A stretch of DNA of 64,000 nt from assembly GCA_019779905.1 (NCBI GenBank), contig JABAKE010000005.1:124001-188000 (forward strand), read 5' to 3'. The DNA comes from Modestobacter lapidis. Its GTDB lineage: Bacteria; Actinomycetota; Actinomycetes; Mycobacteriales; Geodermatophilaceae. Positions 55,973 to 64,000 of the stretch are shown in pieces. The position numbers and the translations under genes were made by a program. How positions within the stretch are numbered: the first letter of the stretch is position 1; each line of letters opens with the position of its first letter. Under the pieces are notes generated by a model. It ran no database searches. It saw nothing but the letters and a program-made list of their open reading frames with translations, and was not told the DNA's origin.

Positions 55973-57670
55973 GTGGCCATCCTCGACACCGCACCACCCG
56001 CGACACCCGGCCTCCCGGCCGGTACCGGAACCTCCACGGGGCAGGAGACCTTCAACGCCGCGGAGTGGCTGGTCACCCGGCACGCCCTCGCGACGCCCGA
56101 CCGGCGGGCGATCACCGCCATCGACCTGGACGGCAGCGTCCGGACGCTCAGCTACGCCGAGGTCGAGACAGCGGTCCACCAGTTCGCCGCGGCGCTGCTG
56201 GCCTCCGGCGTGCGCCCGGAGGAGCGCCTGCTGCTGTGCCTCGGGGACAGCCCCGAGCTGCTCATCGCCTTCCTGGCGGGAATGCGGATCGGCGCGGTGC
56301 CCGTACCGGTCAGCACGATGCTCAAGCCCAAGGACATCGCCCTGATGGCCCGGGACAGCCGGGCCCGGATGCTGGTCGTGAGCTCGGAGTTCGTCGCGCT
56401 CGCCCCCGCGGTCGGCGGCCTGCCGGACCTGGCCGACGTCGTGGTGCTGACCGCCGACGCCCTGCCCGAGGTGGCGGGTCCGCGGGTCCGCAGCTGGGAC
56501 ACGTTCGTATCCGACGGCGCCGACTGCCTCGACCGGGTGGCCACGCCCTACCCGACCGTCCCCGACTCCCCCGCCTTCTGGCTCTACACCTCCGGCACCA
56601 CCGGTACGCCCAAGGGGGCGATGCACCGGCACGGGTCGCTGCGCGACACCGCGGAGACCTACGCCCGGGACGTGCTGGCGATCGGCCCGGACGACGTGAC
56701 CTTCTCGGTCGCCAAGTTCTTCTTCGCCTACGGCCTGGGCAACACCCTGACGTTCCCGTTCTCCGTGGGCGCCAGCGTGGTGCTCGACCGGTCCCGGCCC
56801 AGCCCGGCCGGCACGCTGCGGGTCCTCCAGGACCACCGCCCCACGCTGTTCTTCGGGGGCCCGACCTACTACGCCGCCCTGCTCGCCGCCGGGCTGCCGG
56901 GCGATGCGTTCGCCGGCGTCCGCGCCTGCGTGTCGGCGGGCGAAGCCTTCCCGGCCCCGCTGTTCGAGCGCTTCACCAGCACCTTCGACGTGGAGATGCT
57001 CGATGGCATCGGGTCCACGGAGATGCTGCACATCTTCATCTCCGGCCGCCCCGGACGTACCCGGGCGGGCGCCACCGGCGAGGTCGTGGCCGGGTACGAG
57101 GCGAAGATCGTCGACGACGACGGTCAGCCCGTCCCCGACGGCACGCCGGGCAACCTCTACGTGCGCGGCAACTCGGCGGCGACCGGCTACTGGTGCCGGA
57201 CGGAGACCACGCGCCGGGTGTTCGAGGGCGCCTGGGTGCGCACCGGCGACACGTACGTGCGCAGCGAGGACGGCTTCTTCGCGTCGCTGGGCCGCACCGA
57301 CGACATCATCAAGGCCGGCGGCATCTGGGTCTCCCCCACCGAGGTCGAGGAACGGCTGCGACTGCACCCCGAGGTCGTCCAGGTGGTCGTGGTGTCGGTC
57401 CCCGACGTCGACGGGCTGGACAAGCCGGTGGCCTGCGTGGTCCTCAACCCGGGGTCGGCCACGACCGCCGAGGACCTGGTCGCCCACTGCCGCGAGGGCC
57501 TGGCCGCCTTCAAGCGGCCGCGGCACGTGCTGGTGTTCGACGATCTGCCCCAGACCGCGACCGGCAAGCTCCAGCGCTTCCGGGTCCGCGAGCTGGCCCT
57601 GGCCCGCATCGACGGTGCGGGCGCCCCTTCCGCCCCTTCCGCCCCTCTCGCCCCCGGAGGCCCCGCATGA
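55973..57670 (+). CDS. bclA: Benzoate-CoA ligase family protein
   Basis: A 565-aa adenylate-forming enzyme that activates benzoate to benzoyl-CoA. The core ATP-binding motif is YTSGTTGTPKGAMHRH (from Tyr205). KFFFAYGLGNTLTFPFSVGA and FGGPTYYAALL are characteristic of benzoate-CoA ligases, as is IGSTEMLHIFIS. The C-terminal domain has GRTDDIIKAGGIWVSPTEVE and the catalytic Lys in TATGKLQRF. The tail (after about 550) has APSAPSAPLAP repeats. GTG start; its stop overlaps the reductase gene (ATGA). Confidence 0.92.
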   Translation: MAILDTAPPATPGLPAGTGTSTGQETFNAAEWLVTRHALATPDRRAITAIDLDGSVRTLSYAEVETAVHQFAAALLASGVRPEERLLLCLGDSPELLIAFLAGMRIGAVPVPVSTMLKPKDIALMARDSRARMLVVSSEFVALAPAVGGLPDLADVVVLTADALPEVAGPRVRSWDTFVSDGADCLDRVATPYPTVPDSPAFWLYTSGTTGTPKGAMHRHGSLRDTAETYARDVLAIGPDDVTFSVAKFFFAYGLGNTLTFPFSVGASVVLDRSRPSPAGTLRVLQDHRPTLFFGGPTYYAALLAAGLPGDAFAGVRACVSAGEAFPAPLFERFTSTFDVEMLDGIGSTEMLHIFISGRPGRTRAGATGEVVAGYEAKIVDDDGQPVPDGTPGNLYVRGNSAATGYWCRTETTRRVFEGAWVRTGDTYVRSEDGFFASLGRTDDIIKAGGIWVSPTEVEERLRLHPEVVQVVVVSVPDVDGLDKPVACVVLNPGSATTAEDLVAHCREGLAAFKRPRHVLVFDDLPQTATGKLQRFRVRELALARIDGAGAPSAPSAPLAPGGPA

Positions 57671-58728
57671 CCGCCACGGACACGCTGGCACCCACCGACG
57701 CGAGCGGCACCGGACGCGACGTCGAGGTCGACCTGCTCGTCGTCGGCGCCGGCCCGGCCGGCCTGTACGCCGCCTACTACGCCGGCTTCCGCGGGCTGCG
57801 GACGGCGATCGTGGACAGCCTCTCGGAGCCCGGTGGCCAGGTGATGGCGCTGTACCCGGAGAAGAACATCTACGACGTGGCCGCACTCCCGGCGATCAAG
57901 GGCCGCGACCTGGTGGCCGGGCTGGTGGAGCAGGCCGCCCGGTTCGAGCCGGTGTACGTGCTCGGCGAGCGTGCCGAGAGCCTCACCAACGCCGCGGGCC
58001 AGCGCCCCCGGCCCGGTGACCGGCTGATTGTGACCACCGACCGCGGCACCCGCATCCACTGCGGCGCCGTGGTGATCACCGGCGGGATCGGCACCTTCAC
58101 CCCCCGGCCGCTGCCCGGCGGCGCGGAGTGGGAGGGCCGCGGACTGACCTACGTGGTCAAGGAGCTGGCCGCCCACGCCGGGCAGGACGTCGTCATCGTC
58201 GGCGGCGGGGACAGCGCCGTGGACTGGGCGCTGGCCCTGGCCGACATCGCCTCGTCGGTGACGCTGGTGCACCGCCGGAAGGCCTTCCGCGCCCACGCCG
58301 CGAGCGTGGCCGACATGGAGGCCGGCCCGACCGTCGTCGTCACCGATGCCCAGGTGAGCTCGGTCGAGGGCGAGGACCGGGTGCACACCGTCCAGGTGAA
58401 GCACAAGGACGGGTCGATCACCCCCCACAAGGCACAGGCCGTGATCGCCGCCCTCGGCTTCACCGCCGACATCGGCCCGCTGGAGACCTGGGGCATCGAC
58501 ATCGTCGACCGCAAGATCCTGGTCGACACCGCGATGCGCACCTCGGTGTCCGGCGTCTACTCCGCCGGCGACATCACCGAGTACCCGGGCAAGGTGCGGT
58601 TGATCTCGGTAGGTTTCGGGGAGGCAGCCACCGCCGTGAACAATGCGGCCACCTATCTCGACCCCGACCAGCCGCTCTTCCCAGGGCACAGCAGCGACGA
58701 CCCCGCCGGCATCGGCGCCCCCGCCTGA
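57667..58728 (+). CDS. Ferredoxin-NADP+ reductase (thioredoxin-reductase-like)
   Basis: A 353-aa two-domain flavoprotein. The FAD motif is LVVGAGPAGLYAAYYAGFRG (about 25-44), PGGQVMALYPEKNIYDV follows, and the NADPH motif is IVGGGDSAVDWAL (about 178-190). The C-terminal GVYSAGDITEYPGKVRLISVG is the second FAD region. The CxxC of thioredoxin reductases is absent, as in TrxR-like ferredoxin reductases. Coupled by ATGA to the ligase and followed by a ferredoxin gene, it probably supplies electrons to BoxB. Confidence 0.9.
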   Translation: MTATDTLAPTDASGTGRDVEVDLLVVGAGPAGLYAAYYAGFRGLRTAIVDSLSEPGGQVMALYPEKNIYDVAALPAIKGRDLVAGLVEQAARFEPVYVLGERAESLTNAAGQRPRPGDRLIVTTDRGTRIHCGAVVITGGIGTFTPRPLPGGAEWEGRGLTYVVKELAAHAGQDVVIVGGGDSAVDWALALADIASSVTLVHRRKAFRAHAASVADMEAGPTVVVTDAQVSSVEGEDRVHTVQVKHKDGSITPHKAQAVIAALGFTADIGPLETWGIDIVDRKILVDTAMRTSVSGVYSAGDITEYPGKVRLISVGFGEAATAVNNAATYLDPDQPLFPGHSSDDPAGIGAPA

Positions 58729-58755
58729 GCCCCATCGCACCCGAGGAGACATCCC

Positions 58756-59088
58756 GTGCCCTACGTCATCGGCGCCGAGTGCATCGACACCACCGACATG
58801 TCCTGCGTCGAGGAATGCCCGGTCGACTGCATCTACGAGGGTGACCGCAAGCTCTACATCAACCCCAAGGAGTGCATCGACTGCGGGGCCTGCGAGCCGG
58901 TCTGCCCGGTCGAGGCGATCTCGCAGGACCGCCGGGTGAGCGCGGACAACGAGCCGCACATCGCCGACAACCGGCGCTTCTTCGTCGAGCCGCTGCCCGG
59001 TCGGGACGAGCCGGTGGGCAGCCCCGGCGGTGCCTCGAAGGTCGGCCGGATCGGGGCGGACACCGAACTCGTCGCCGACCAGGGGTGA
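58756..59088 (+). CDS. fdxA: 7Fe ferredoxin
   Basis: A 110-aa ferredoxin with eight cysteines (Cys9, 17, 21, 25, 40, 43, 46, 50) in the FdxA pattern for one 3Fe-4S and one 4Fe-4S cluster, for example [42 protein letters not shown] opens it (described by its start YVIGAECID and end CPVDCIY). GTG start with GAGGAG upstream. It follows the reductase gene by 27 bases and probably carries electrons to BoxB. Its stop overlaps the next gene (GTGA). Confidence 0.92.
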   Translation: MPYVIGAECIDTTDMSCVEECPVDCIYEGDRKLYINPKECIDCGACEPVCPVEAISQDRRVSADNEPHIADNRRFFVEPLPGRDEPVGSPGGASKVGRIGADTELVADQG

Positions 59089-59603
59089 CCCTCTACGCGC
59101 TCGACGGCGTCGCCCCCGTCCTCCACCCGACCGCCTGGGTGCACCCCGACGCGACCGTGATCGGCCGGGTGGAGCTCGGTGCGGAGGTCAGCGTGTGGCC
59201 CCAGGCGGTGCTGCGCGGCGACTTCGGCGACATCCGGATCGGCGCGCGGACGTCGATCCAGGACGGCACGGTGCTGCACACGACGGCCGAGCACCCCACG
59301 GTGATCGGGGCGGACTGCGTCGTGGGGCACCTCGCCCACCTGGAGGGGTGCACCGTGGGGAACCGAGTGCTCGTCGGCTCGAACTCCGTGGTGCTCAACC
59401 GCGCGGTGCTCGGTGACGGCTCGCTGGTCGGGGCGGGGGCCCTCGTCGCCGAGGGCACCGTGGTGCCGCCGGACCACCGGGCGCTGGGCATTCCGGCGCG
59501 CGTGCGTCCCGGCGCCGGAACGGCCGGGTTCATCGAGTCGGCGGTCGCGGAGTACGTCGGGAACGCCCGCCGGTACCGCGACGGGCTCAGCCGGGTCGGC
59601 TGA
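59085..59603 (+). CDS. Gamma-carbonic-anhydrase/PaaY-like hexapeptide protein
   Basis: A 172-aa left-handed beta-helix protein. The three metal-binding histidines of gamma-carbonic anhydrases are present (His65, His82, His85 in VLHTTAEH and GHLAHLEG), along with Arg44, Asp46, Gln59 and Asp60. PaaY, a homologue in phenylacetate clusters, is a CoA thioesterase that rescues CoA from stalled ring-opened intermediates; the same role is plausible in this benzoate operon. Coupled to fdxA by GTGA. Confidence 0.88.
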   Translation: MTLYALDGVAPVLHPTAWVHPDATVIGRVELGAEVSVWPQAVLRGDFGDIRIGARTSIQDGTVLHTTAEHPTVIGADCVVGHLAHLEGCTVGNRVLVGSNSVVLNRAVLGDGSLVGAGALVAEGTVVPPDHRALGIPARVRPGAGTAGFIESAVAEYVGNARRYRDGLSRVG

Positions 59604-59613
59604 CCCCAGAGCC

Positions 59614-59647
59614 GGTCAGCGCAGCCCGCCGGTCAGCGCAGCCCGCC
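59614..59647 (+). repeat. 17-bp tandem duplication over the SDR gene stop
   Basis: GGTCAGCGCAGCCCGCC occurs twice in a row. The second unit contains the SDR stop codon (minus strand); the first repeats the same sequence beyond it. Confidence 0.85.
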
Positions 59648-60349
59648 GGTCGCCTCCACCACGGTGCCGGTGACCCAGCGGGCGTCCGGCCCGAGCAGGA
59701 AGGTGATCACGCCGGCCAGGTCGTCCGGGGCGCCCAGCCGGCGCAGCGCGGGCGCGCCGGCCATCGCCTCGATCGCCTTCTCGCTCGTGCTCCCGCGCAG
59801 CTGCGGGGTGTCGGTCGCGCCCGGCCGCACCACGACCACGCGGATCCCCTGCCGGCCCAGCTCCTTCGCCGCCACCCGGGCGGCCGCCTCGGCCGCGGCC
59901 TTGGTCATGACGTAGCTGGCCTGCCGGGGCGGCGCGAGCTCCGCGGCCACCGACGAGACCACCACCACCGCGCCGCCCTCGGGCAGCAGCCGGCCGGCGT
60001 GCTGCAGGGCGAGCACCACCGAACGGCCGTTCATCGCCCAGGCGTCGTCGAGCTCGTCGAGGGTCAGCTCGGCCAGCCGGGTGTAGGTCCAGGCGCCGAC
60101 GCAGTGGACGACCCCGGTCAGCCCCTCCCCTGCCGCCGCGAAGGCCGCGGCCAGCGACTCGGGATCACGCACGTCGCAGTGCACCGTGCGGACGTCGGGG
60201 CCCAGCTCGGCGCAGATGCGCCCCGCCCGGTCCGCACCGGTGCGGTGGGTGAACACCACCGGTGTCCCCCCGGCCACCAGGCGACGGACGGTCGCCTCCC
60301 CGATCCCACTGCTCCCACCGAGCACCAGCACGGTGCCTGTCTGCGCCAT
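59633..60349 (-). CDS. SDR family NAD(P)-dependent oxidoreductase
   Basis: A 238-aa classical short-chain dehydrogenase. The cofactor motif is VLGGSSGIGEAT (9-20), the catalytic Ser132/133, Tyr146 and Lys150 are in VVSSVAAELAPPRQASYVMTK (described by VVSSVAAEL and SYVMTK), and HCVGAWTY stands in the NAG position. It converges on the PaaY-like gene. Its promoter region contains operator site 3. A dehydrogenase step on an aromatic or alicyclic intermediate is conceivable but not shown. Confidence 0.88.
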   Translation of the reverse strand: MAQTGTVLVLGGSSGIGEATVRRLVAGGTPVVFTHRTGADRAGRICAELGPDVRTVHCDVRDPESLAAAFAAAGEGLTGVVHCVGAWTYTRLAELTLDELDDAWAMNGRSVVLALQHAGRLLPEGGAVVVVSSVAAELAPPRQASYVMTKAAAEAAARVAAKELGRQGIRVVVVRPGATDTPQLRGSTSEKAIEAMAGAPALRRLGAPDDLAGVITFLLGPDARWVTGTVVEATGGLR

Positions 60350-60389
60350 TCGGTCACCCTACGGGAACCGCACCTCGACGCAATGGTGC

Positions 60390-60400
60390 CGTAGCACGTC
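60390..60400 (+). promoter_or_regulatory. Operator site 3 (CGTAGCACGTC) upstream of the SDR gene
   Basis: 10 of 11 bases match the motif; it reads on the plus strand although the gene it precedes is on the minus strand, 41 bases away. A small GTGC-CGTA-GCAC dyad overlaps it. Confidence 0.5.
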
Positions 60401-60418
60401 GCAGCGGCCGCGGGATGG

Positions 60419-61279
60419 TCAGGCGGGGTCGAGCCCCGAGTACACCCGGAGCGCGTTGCCGCCCAGCACCAGCGGTACGACGTCCTCGGGCAGCCCGAGC
60501 GACGCCACCGCACGGGCGTTCGCCGCCTGGCCGGGCACGCCGGGCCAGTCCGTGCCGTAGATCCACTTGCGCGCCAGCCGGCCGAGGTCGAACCGGCTGT
60601 AGTACTCCGGCAGCCGCTTCGGCGGCAGCCCGGACAGCTCGATCCAGACGTTCTCGCGCGAGACCGCCAGGAACGCGGCCGCGTCGTACCACCAGCCCCG
60701 GCCGCCGTGGGCCAGCACCACCTGCAGGCCGGGGAAGTCGCGCAGCACCGCGTCGAGGTGCACCGGGTCGGCGAAGGAGTTGGTCGACCCCGGGAAGCTG
60801 CTGGTGCCGCAGTGCACGACGAGGGGGACGCCCCGCTCGACCAGCACCGCGTAGGCGGGGTACAGCGCGGGGTCGTCGGTGCGGAAGCCGCCGTGCACGG
60901 GGTGCAGCTTCAGCGCGGCCGCACCCAGGTCGAGCTGCCGGGTCAGCTCGCGGGCGATCGGGAAGTGCAGGTGCGGGTTGACGTTGGCGACCGGGCGGAA
61001 GCGCCGCGGGTTCTGCGCCACGATGGGCAGCAGGTCGTCGAAGAGCTGGTACCCGGTGGCCTTGGGGCTGTACTCGCAGAACAGCAGCGCGGTGTCGACG
61101 CCCTCGTCGGCGAACAACTGGTCCAGCGCCGCCGGCTTCGGCGTGCCGTCCGCGGCCCAGACCTCCTCGAGGATGCCGGGCCGGCCGAACCGGCGGGCCC
61201 AGTCGACCCAGGCCGGCGCCAGCGTGGACAGCTGCGGCACGTGGACGTGCGCATCGACGAGGACATGACCGTCAAGCAC
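60419..61279 (-). CDS. Amidohydrolase 2 (ACMSD-like) family protein
   Basis: A 286-aa metal-dependent TIM-barrel enzyme. LVDAHVHVP (about 8-16) holds the HxH ligands, LKLHPVHGGF (about 124-133) a further His, VVHCGTSSF (about 155-163) another, and WIYGTDWPGVP near 240 the catalytic Asp. Members decarboxylate or hydrolyse aromatic and cyclic substrates; the exact one is unknown. GTG 61279 follows GGAG at 6 bases. Divergent from the 3-hydroxyacyl-CoA dehydrogenase operon across operator site 4. Confidence 0.82.
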   Translation of the reverse strand: MLDGHVLVDAHVHVPQLSTLAPAWVDWARRFGRPGILEEVWAADGTPKPAALDQLFADEGVDTALLFCEYSPKATGYQLFDDLLPIVAQNPRRFRPVANVNPHLHFPIARELTRQLDLGAAALKLHPVHGGFRTDDPALYPAYAVLVERGVPLVVHCGTSSFPGSTNSFADPVHLDAVLRDFPGLQVVLAHGGRGWWYDAAAFLAVSRENVWIELSGLPPKRLPEYYSRFDLGRLARKWIYGTDWPGVPGQAANARAVASLGLPEDVVPLVLGGNALRVYSGLDPA

Positions 61280-61396
61280 TGCGGGCTCCGTTCTCCATGG
61301 CGGGCGGTCCGGCCGCCGCCTGCCGGTTCACTGTTCCACCGTCGGCCCCGAGCCGGACGACCGGGCTACACGTCGTTCACTTGTGGCAAGGTGTCG

Positions 61397-61407
61397 TGTA
61401 GCACGTC
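61397..61407 (+). promoter_or_regulatory. Operator site 4 (TGTAGCACGTC) between divergent genes
   Basis: Exact 11-bp match in the 226-base gap between the amidohydrolase gene and the 3-hydroxyacyl-CoA dehydrogenase gene; it could serve both. Confidence 0.6.
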
Positions 61408-61425
61408 CCGACGTCGAGGAGATCC

Positions 61426-61505
61426 GTGTCCAGGTCCATTGCCATGCCCAGCCAGCCCAGTCGCGGCGTTCCGCGCCGGGGCTCCGACCAGTCGGCGGTG
61501 CCGGC

Positions 61506-61509
<4 letters not shown>
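61426..61509 (+). CDS. Possible 27-codon leader ORF coupled to the 3-hydroxyacyl-CoA dehydrogenase gene
   Basis: GTG with GAGGAG five bases upstream opens a 27-codon frame (beginning VSRSIAMPSQPSRG) whose TGA overlaps the GTG of the next gene (GTGA). The dehydrogenase GTG has no ribosome site of its own, so entry through this leader is plausible. It is unrelated in sequence to the E1/E2 leaders. Confidence 0.4.
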
Positions 61510-62371
<862 letters not shown>

Positions 62372-62375
<4 letters not shown>

Positions 62376-63148
62376 GCGACGACGTGCTGCGCGTGGCCGT
62401 CTCCCGGGGCGTCGCCACCCTGACGCTGGACTCCCCCGGCAACCGCAACGCCCTGTCCCGGGCGATGCGGGCCCGGCTGCGCACCGCGCTGGCCGACGCG
62501 CTCGCCGACGACGCGGTGCGGGTCATCGTGCTCGACCACACCGGACGGGTCTTCTGCTCCGGGATGGACCTGGCCGAGGCGGCCGGCGGCTCGGCCGCGG
62601 ATCAGGGCGTCCACGAGTTCCCCGAGCTGCTGGAGACGATCTGGCACTCCCCCAAACCGGTGCTGGCCGCCGTCCGCGGCCCGGCGCGCGCCGGCGGGGT
62701 GGGCCTGCTCGCCGCCTGCGACGTCGTCGTCGCCGGGAGGTCGGCGACGTTCGGCTTCGCCGAGGTCCGGATCGGGGTGGTGCCGGCCATCATCTCCGCC
62801 GTGGTGGTGCCCCGGATGATCCGCAACGCCGCGCACCGGCTGCTGCTCACCGGCGAGGTGTTCGACGCCGGCACCGCCGCGGCGGGTGGGCTGGTGGACC
62901 TCGTCGTGGACGACGGCGACGTCGACTCCGCCGTCGCCGGGCAGGTCGCCGCGCTGGCCGCCGGGGCCCCGCTGGCCCTGGCGGAGACCAAGCGGCTGCT
63001 GCGCGCCGAGCGTGGCGGGCCGCTGGGGGCCCAGTTCGAGGAGCTGCTGGGCTTGTCGGCCCGGTTCTTCGCCAGCGAGGAGGGCCAGGAGGGGATCGCG
63101 GCGTTCCGGGAGAAGCGCCCGGCGCGCTGGGTGCCCGCCGCGGACTGA
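62372..63148 (+). CDS. Enoyl-CoA hydratase/isomerase family protein
   Basis: A 258-aa crotonase. It has GRVFCSGMDLAEAAGGS (about 58-74) for the CoA loop and AVRGPARAGGVGLLAACDVVVA (about 98-119) for the oxyanion hole. FAEVRIGVVPAIISAVVVPRM lacks the usual catalytic Glu in the first position pattern seen in typical hydratases, so it may be an isomerase or a specialised hydratase. In context it would act on 3,4-dehydroadipyl-CoA. Its start overlaps the dehydrogenase stop. Confidence 0.85.
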
Positions 63149-63182
63149 CCGGATCCGGTCGGCCCGCACGACGTCGCACCAC

Positions 63183-63193
63183 GACGTCCTACA
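63183..63193 (-). promoter_or_regulatory. Operator site 5 (TGTAGGACGTC on minus strand)
   Basis: 10 of 11 bases match. It lies between the enoyl-CoA hydratase gene and the final monooxygenase gene. A TAGTAT -10-like box follows at 63221-63226. Confidence 0.5.
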
Positions 63194-63253
63194 CCGGGTC
63201 GCCCATCCAGTAGGGTTCTCGTAGTATTTTCCATCGTCCCATCGGAGGCCAGC

Positions 63254-64000
63254 GTGCGCGTCGTGCTCATGCTCAGCAGCGACCAGACCGCCACCGCGAC
63301 CGAGGCCCGAGCCGCGGAAGAGGCCGGCTACGACGGGGTCTCGACCGGTGAGCACGTGTTCTTCCACGGGCCGGTGACCAACGGGTTCATCGCGATGGCC
63401 GCGGCGGCCGGCGCCACGACCCGGATCCGGCTGCTCACCTCCCTGACCGTGCTGCCGCTCTACCCGGCGGCCCTCGCGGCCAAGTTCGCCACCACCCTGG
63501 ACCAGGTCTCCGGCGGGCGCTTCGACCTGGGCGTGGGCGTCGGCGGGGAACACCCGCCCGAGTTCGTCGCCGCCGGCGTCGAGGTCGGCGAGCGCGGAGC
63601 CCGCGCCGACGAGGCGCTGGAGGTGCTCCGCGCGCTGTGGGCGGGCGGGCCGGTCGACTTCGCCGGCCGGTTCACCACCGTTCCCGGGCTGACGCTGGAC
63701 CCCGGCCCCGTGCAGCCCGGTGGGCCACCGATCTGGCTCGGTGGCCGCCGCCCGCCGGCAATCCGCCGGGCCGGGCGGCACGCCGACGTGTGGATGCCCT
63801 ACATGTACACACCCGAACAGGTCGCCCGGAGCCTGGCCGAGGTCCGCGACGCGGCGGAGCAGGCCGGCCGCGACCCGTCGTCCGTGCGGGGCTCGGTCTT
63901 CTGCTGGGGCGCGGTCCACGAGGACCCGGCCCGGGCCCGGCAGGACGCCGTCGAGACCGTCAGCGCGGTCTACCAGCAGGACTTCGGTCCACTCGCCGAC
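63254..64000 (+). CDS. LLM class flavin- or F420-dependent oxidoreductase (3' end outside window)
   Basis: The first 249 residues of a luciferase-like oxidoreductase. It opens VRVVLMLSSDQTATATEARAAEEAGYDG with STGEHVFF near residue 32. TTRIRLLTSLTVLPLYPAALAAKF and RFDLGVGVGGEHPPEF are typical, and PPIWLGGRRPPAIRRAGRHADVWMPY near residue 160 is the flavin/F420-binding region (given in parts of the longer blocks). GTG 63254 follows GGAGG at about 5 bases. The gene is under operator site 5 and may extend the aromatic pathway. Confidence 0.82.
   Translation, partial: MRVVLMLSSDQTATATEARAAEEAGYDGVSTGEHVFFHGPVTNGFIAMAAAAGATTRIRLLTSLTVLPLYPAALAAKFATTLDQVSGGRFDLGVGVGGEHPPEFVAAGVEVGERGARADEALEVLRALWAGGPVDFAGRFTTVPGLTLDPGPVQPGGPPIWLGGRRPPAIRRAGRHADVWMPYMYTPEQVARSLAEVRDAAEQAGRDPSSVRGSVFCWGAVHEDPARARQDAVETVSAVYQQDFGPLAD

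Overview
The window is very GC-rich DNA with dense, often 4-base-overlapping genes, frequent GTG starts and several genes restricted to Actinobacteria (RbpA, GarA, the FtsR-type MerR regulator, DUF5999, Ppm1/Lnt, FxsA). Family-level resemblance suggests a soil actinobacterium of the Geodermatophilaceae type (Blastococcus, Geodermatophilus or Modestobacter); that placement is inference. No rRNA, tRNA, CRISPR array or intact transposon was seen.

Bases 1-16,600: an Rv2578c-type radical SAM gene broken inside its intein; a divergent recombinase-like ORF; acyltransferase, lipase-maturation-factor-like and acetyltransferase genes; a lysine-fermentation dehydrogenase (kdd) coupled to an amidohydrolase; lnt-ppm1-fxsA; rbpA under a SigR-type promoter; and a coupled minus-strand block of thymidine kinase, MFS transporter, acyltransferase and glycerophosphodiesterase. 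At 17,059-17,086 lies a 28-bp sequence with the full architecture of a XerC/XerD dif site, which places the window at the replication terminus.

Bases 17,086-33,300: an EamA-type transporter, glucose dehydrogenase plus a GH15 glucosidase, an ABC-2 exporter divergent from a NarL-type two-component system, an M50-like membrane protease, a GH65 phosphorylase with a beta-phosphoglucomutase, coaA and a serine hydrolase.

Bases 33,300-42,900: a conserved actinobacterial block in the same order as Rv1822-Rv1832 of M. tuberculosis: gcvP, MerR, bifunctional nuclease, FtsR, GarA, gcvH, DUF881, small basic protein, DUF881, CDP-alcohol phosphatidyltransferase.

Bases 43,100-64,000: a benzoate catabolic region. 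It holds a PaaX-family regulator, a five-gene Liv-type ABC importer, benzoyl-CoA epoxidase (boxB) and dihydrodiol lyase (boxC), benzoate-CoA ligase, a ferredoxin-NADP reductase and 7Fe ferredoxin that may replace BoxA, a PaaY/gamma-carbonic-anhydrase protein, an SDR, an amidohydrolase, 3-hydroxyacyl-CoA dehydrogenase, enoyl-CoA hydratase and a flavin monooxygenase running off the end. An 11-bp motif (TGTAGCACGTC) occurs at five places in this region and nowhere else that I noticed, and looks like the regulon operator.

The main unexplained signals are: (1) a 16-bp motif in three intergenic regions whose strand switches at dif; (2) an 82-bp leader element, 83 percent identical in two copies, encoding a 26-codon ORF whose stop overlaps the start of merR or livM; (3) 3'-end hairpins with a conserved core and different but still paired outer stems; (4) a 15-nt perfect complementarity between one leader and one of those 3' ends; (5) the five-site operator set of the benzoate region; (6) the out-of-frame deletion in the intein. 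All repeats were found by eye, so copy counts are minima.
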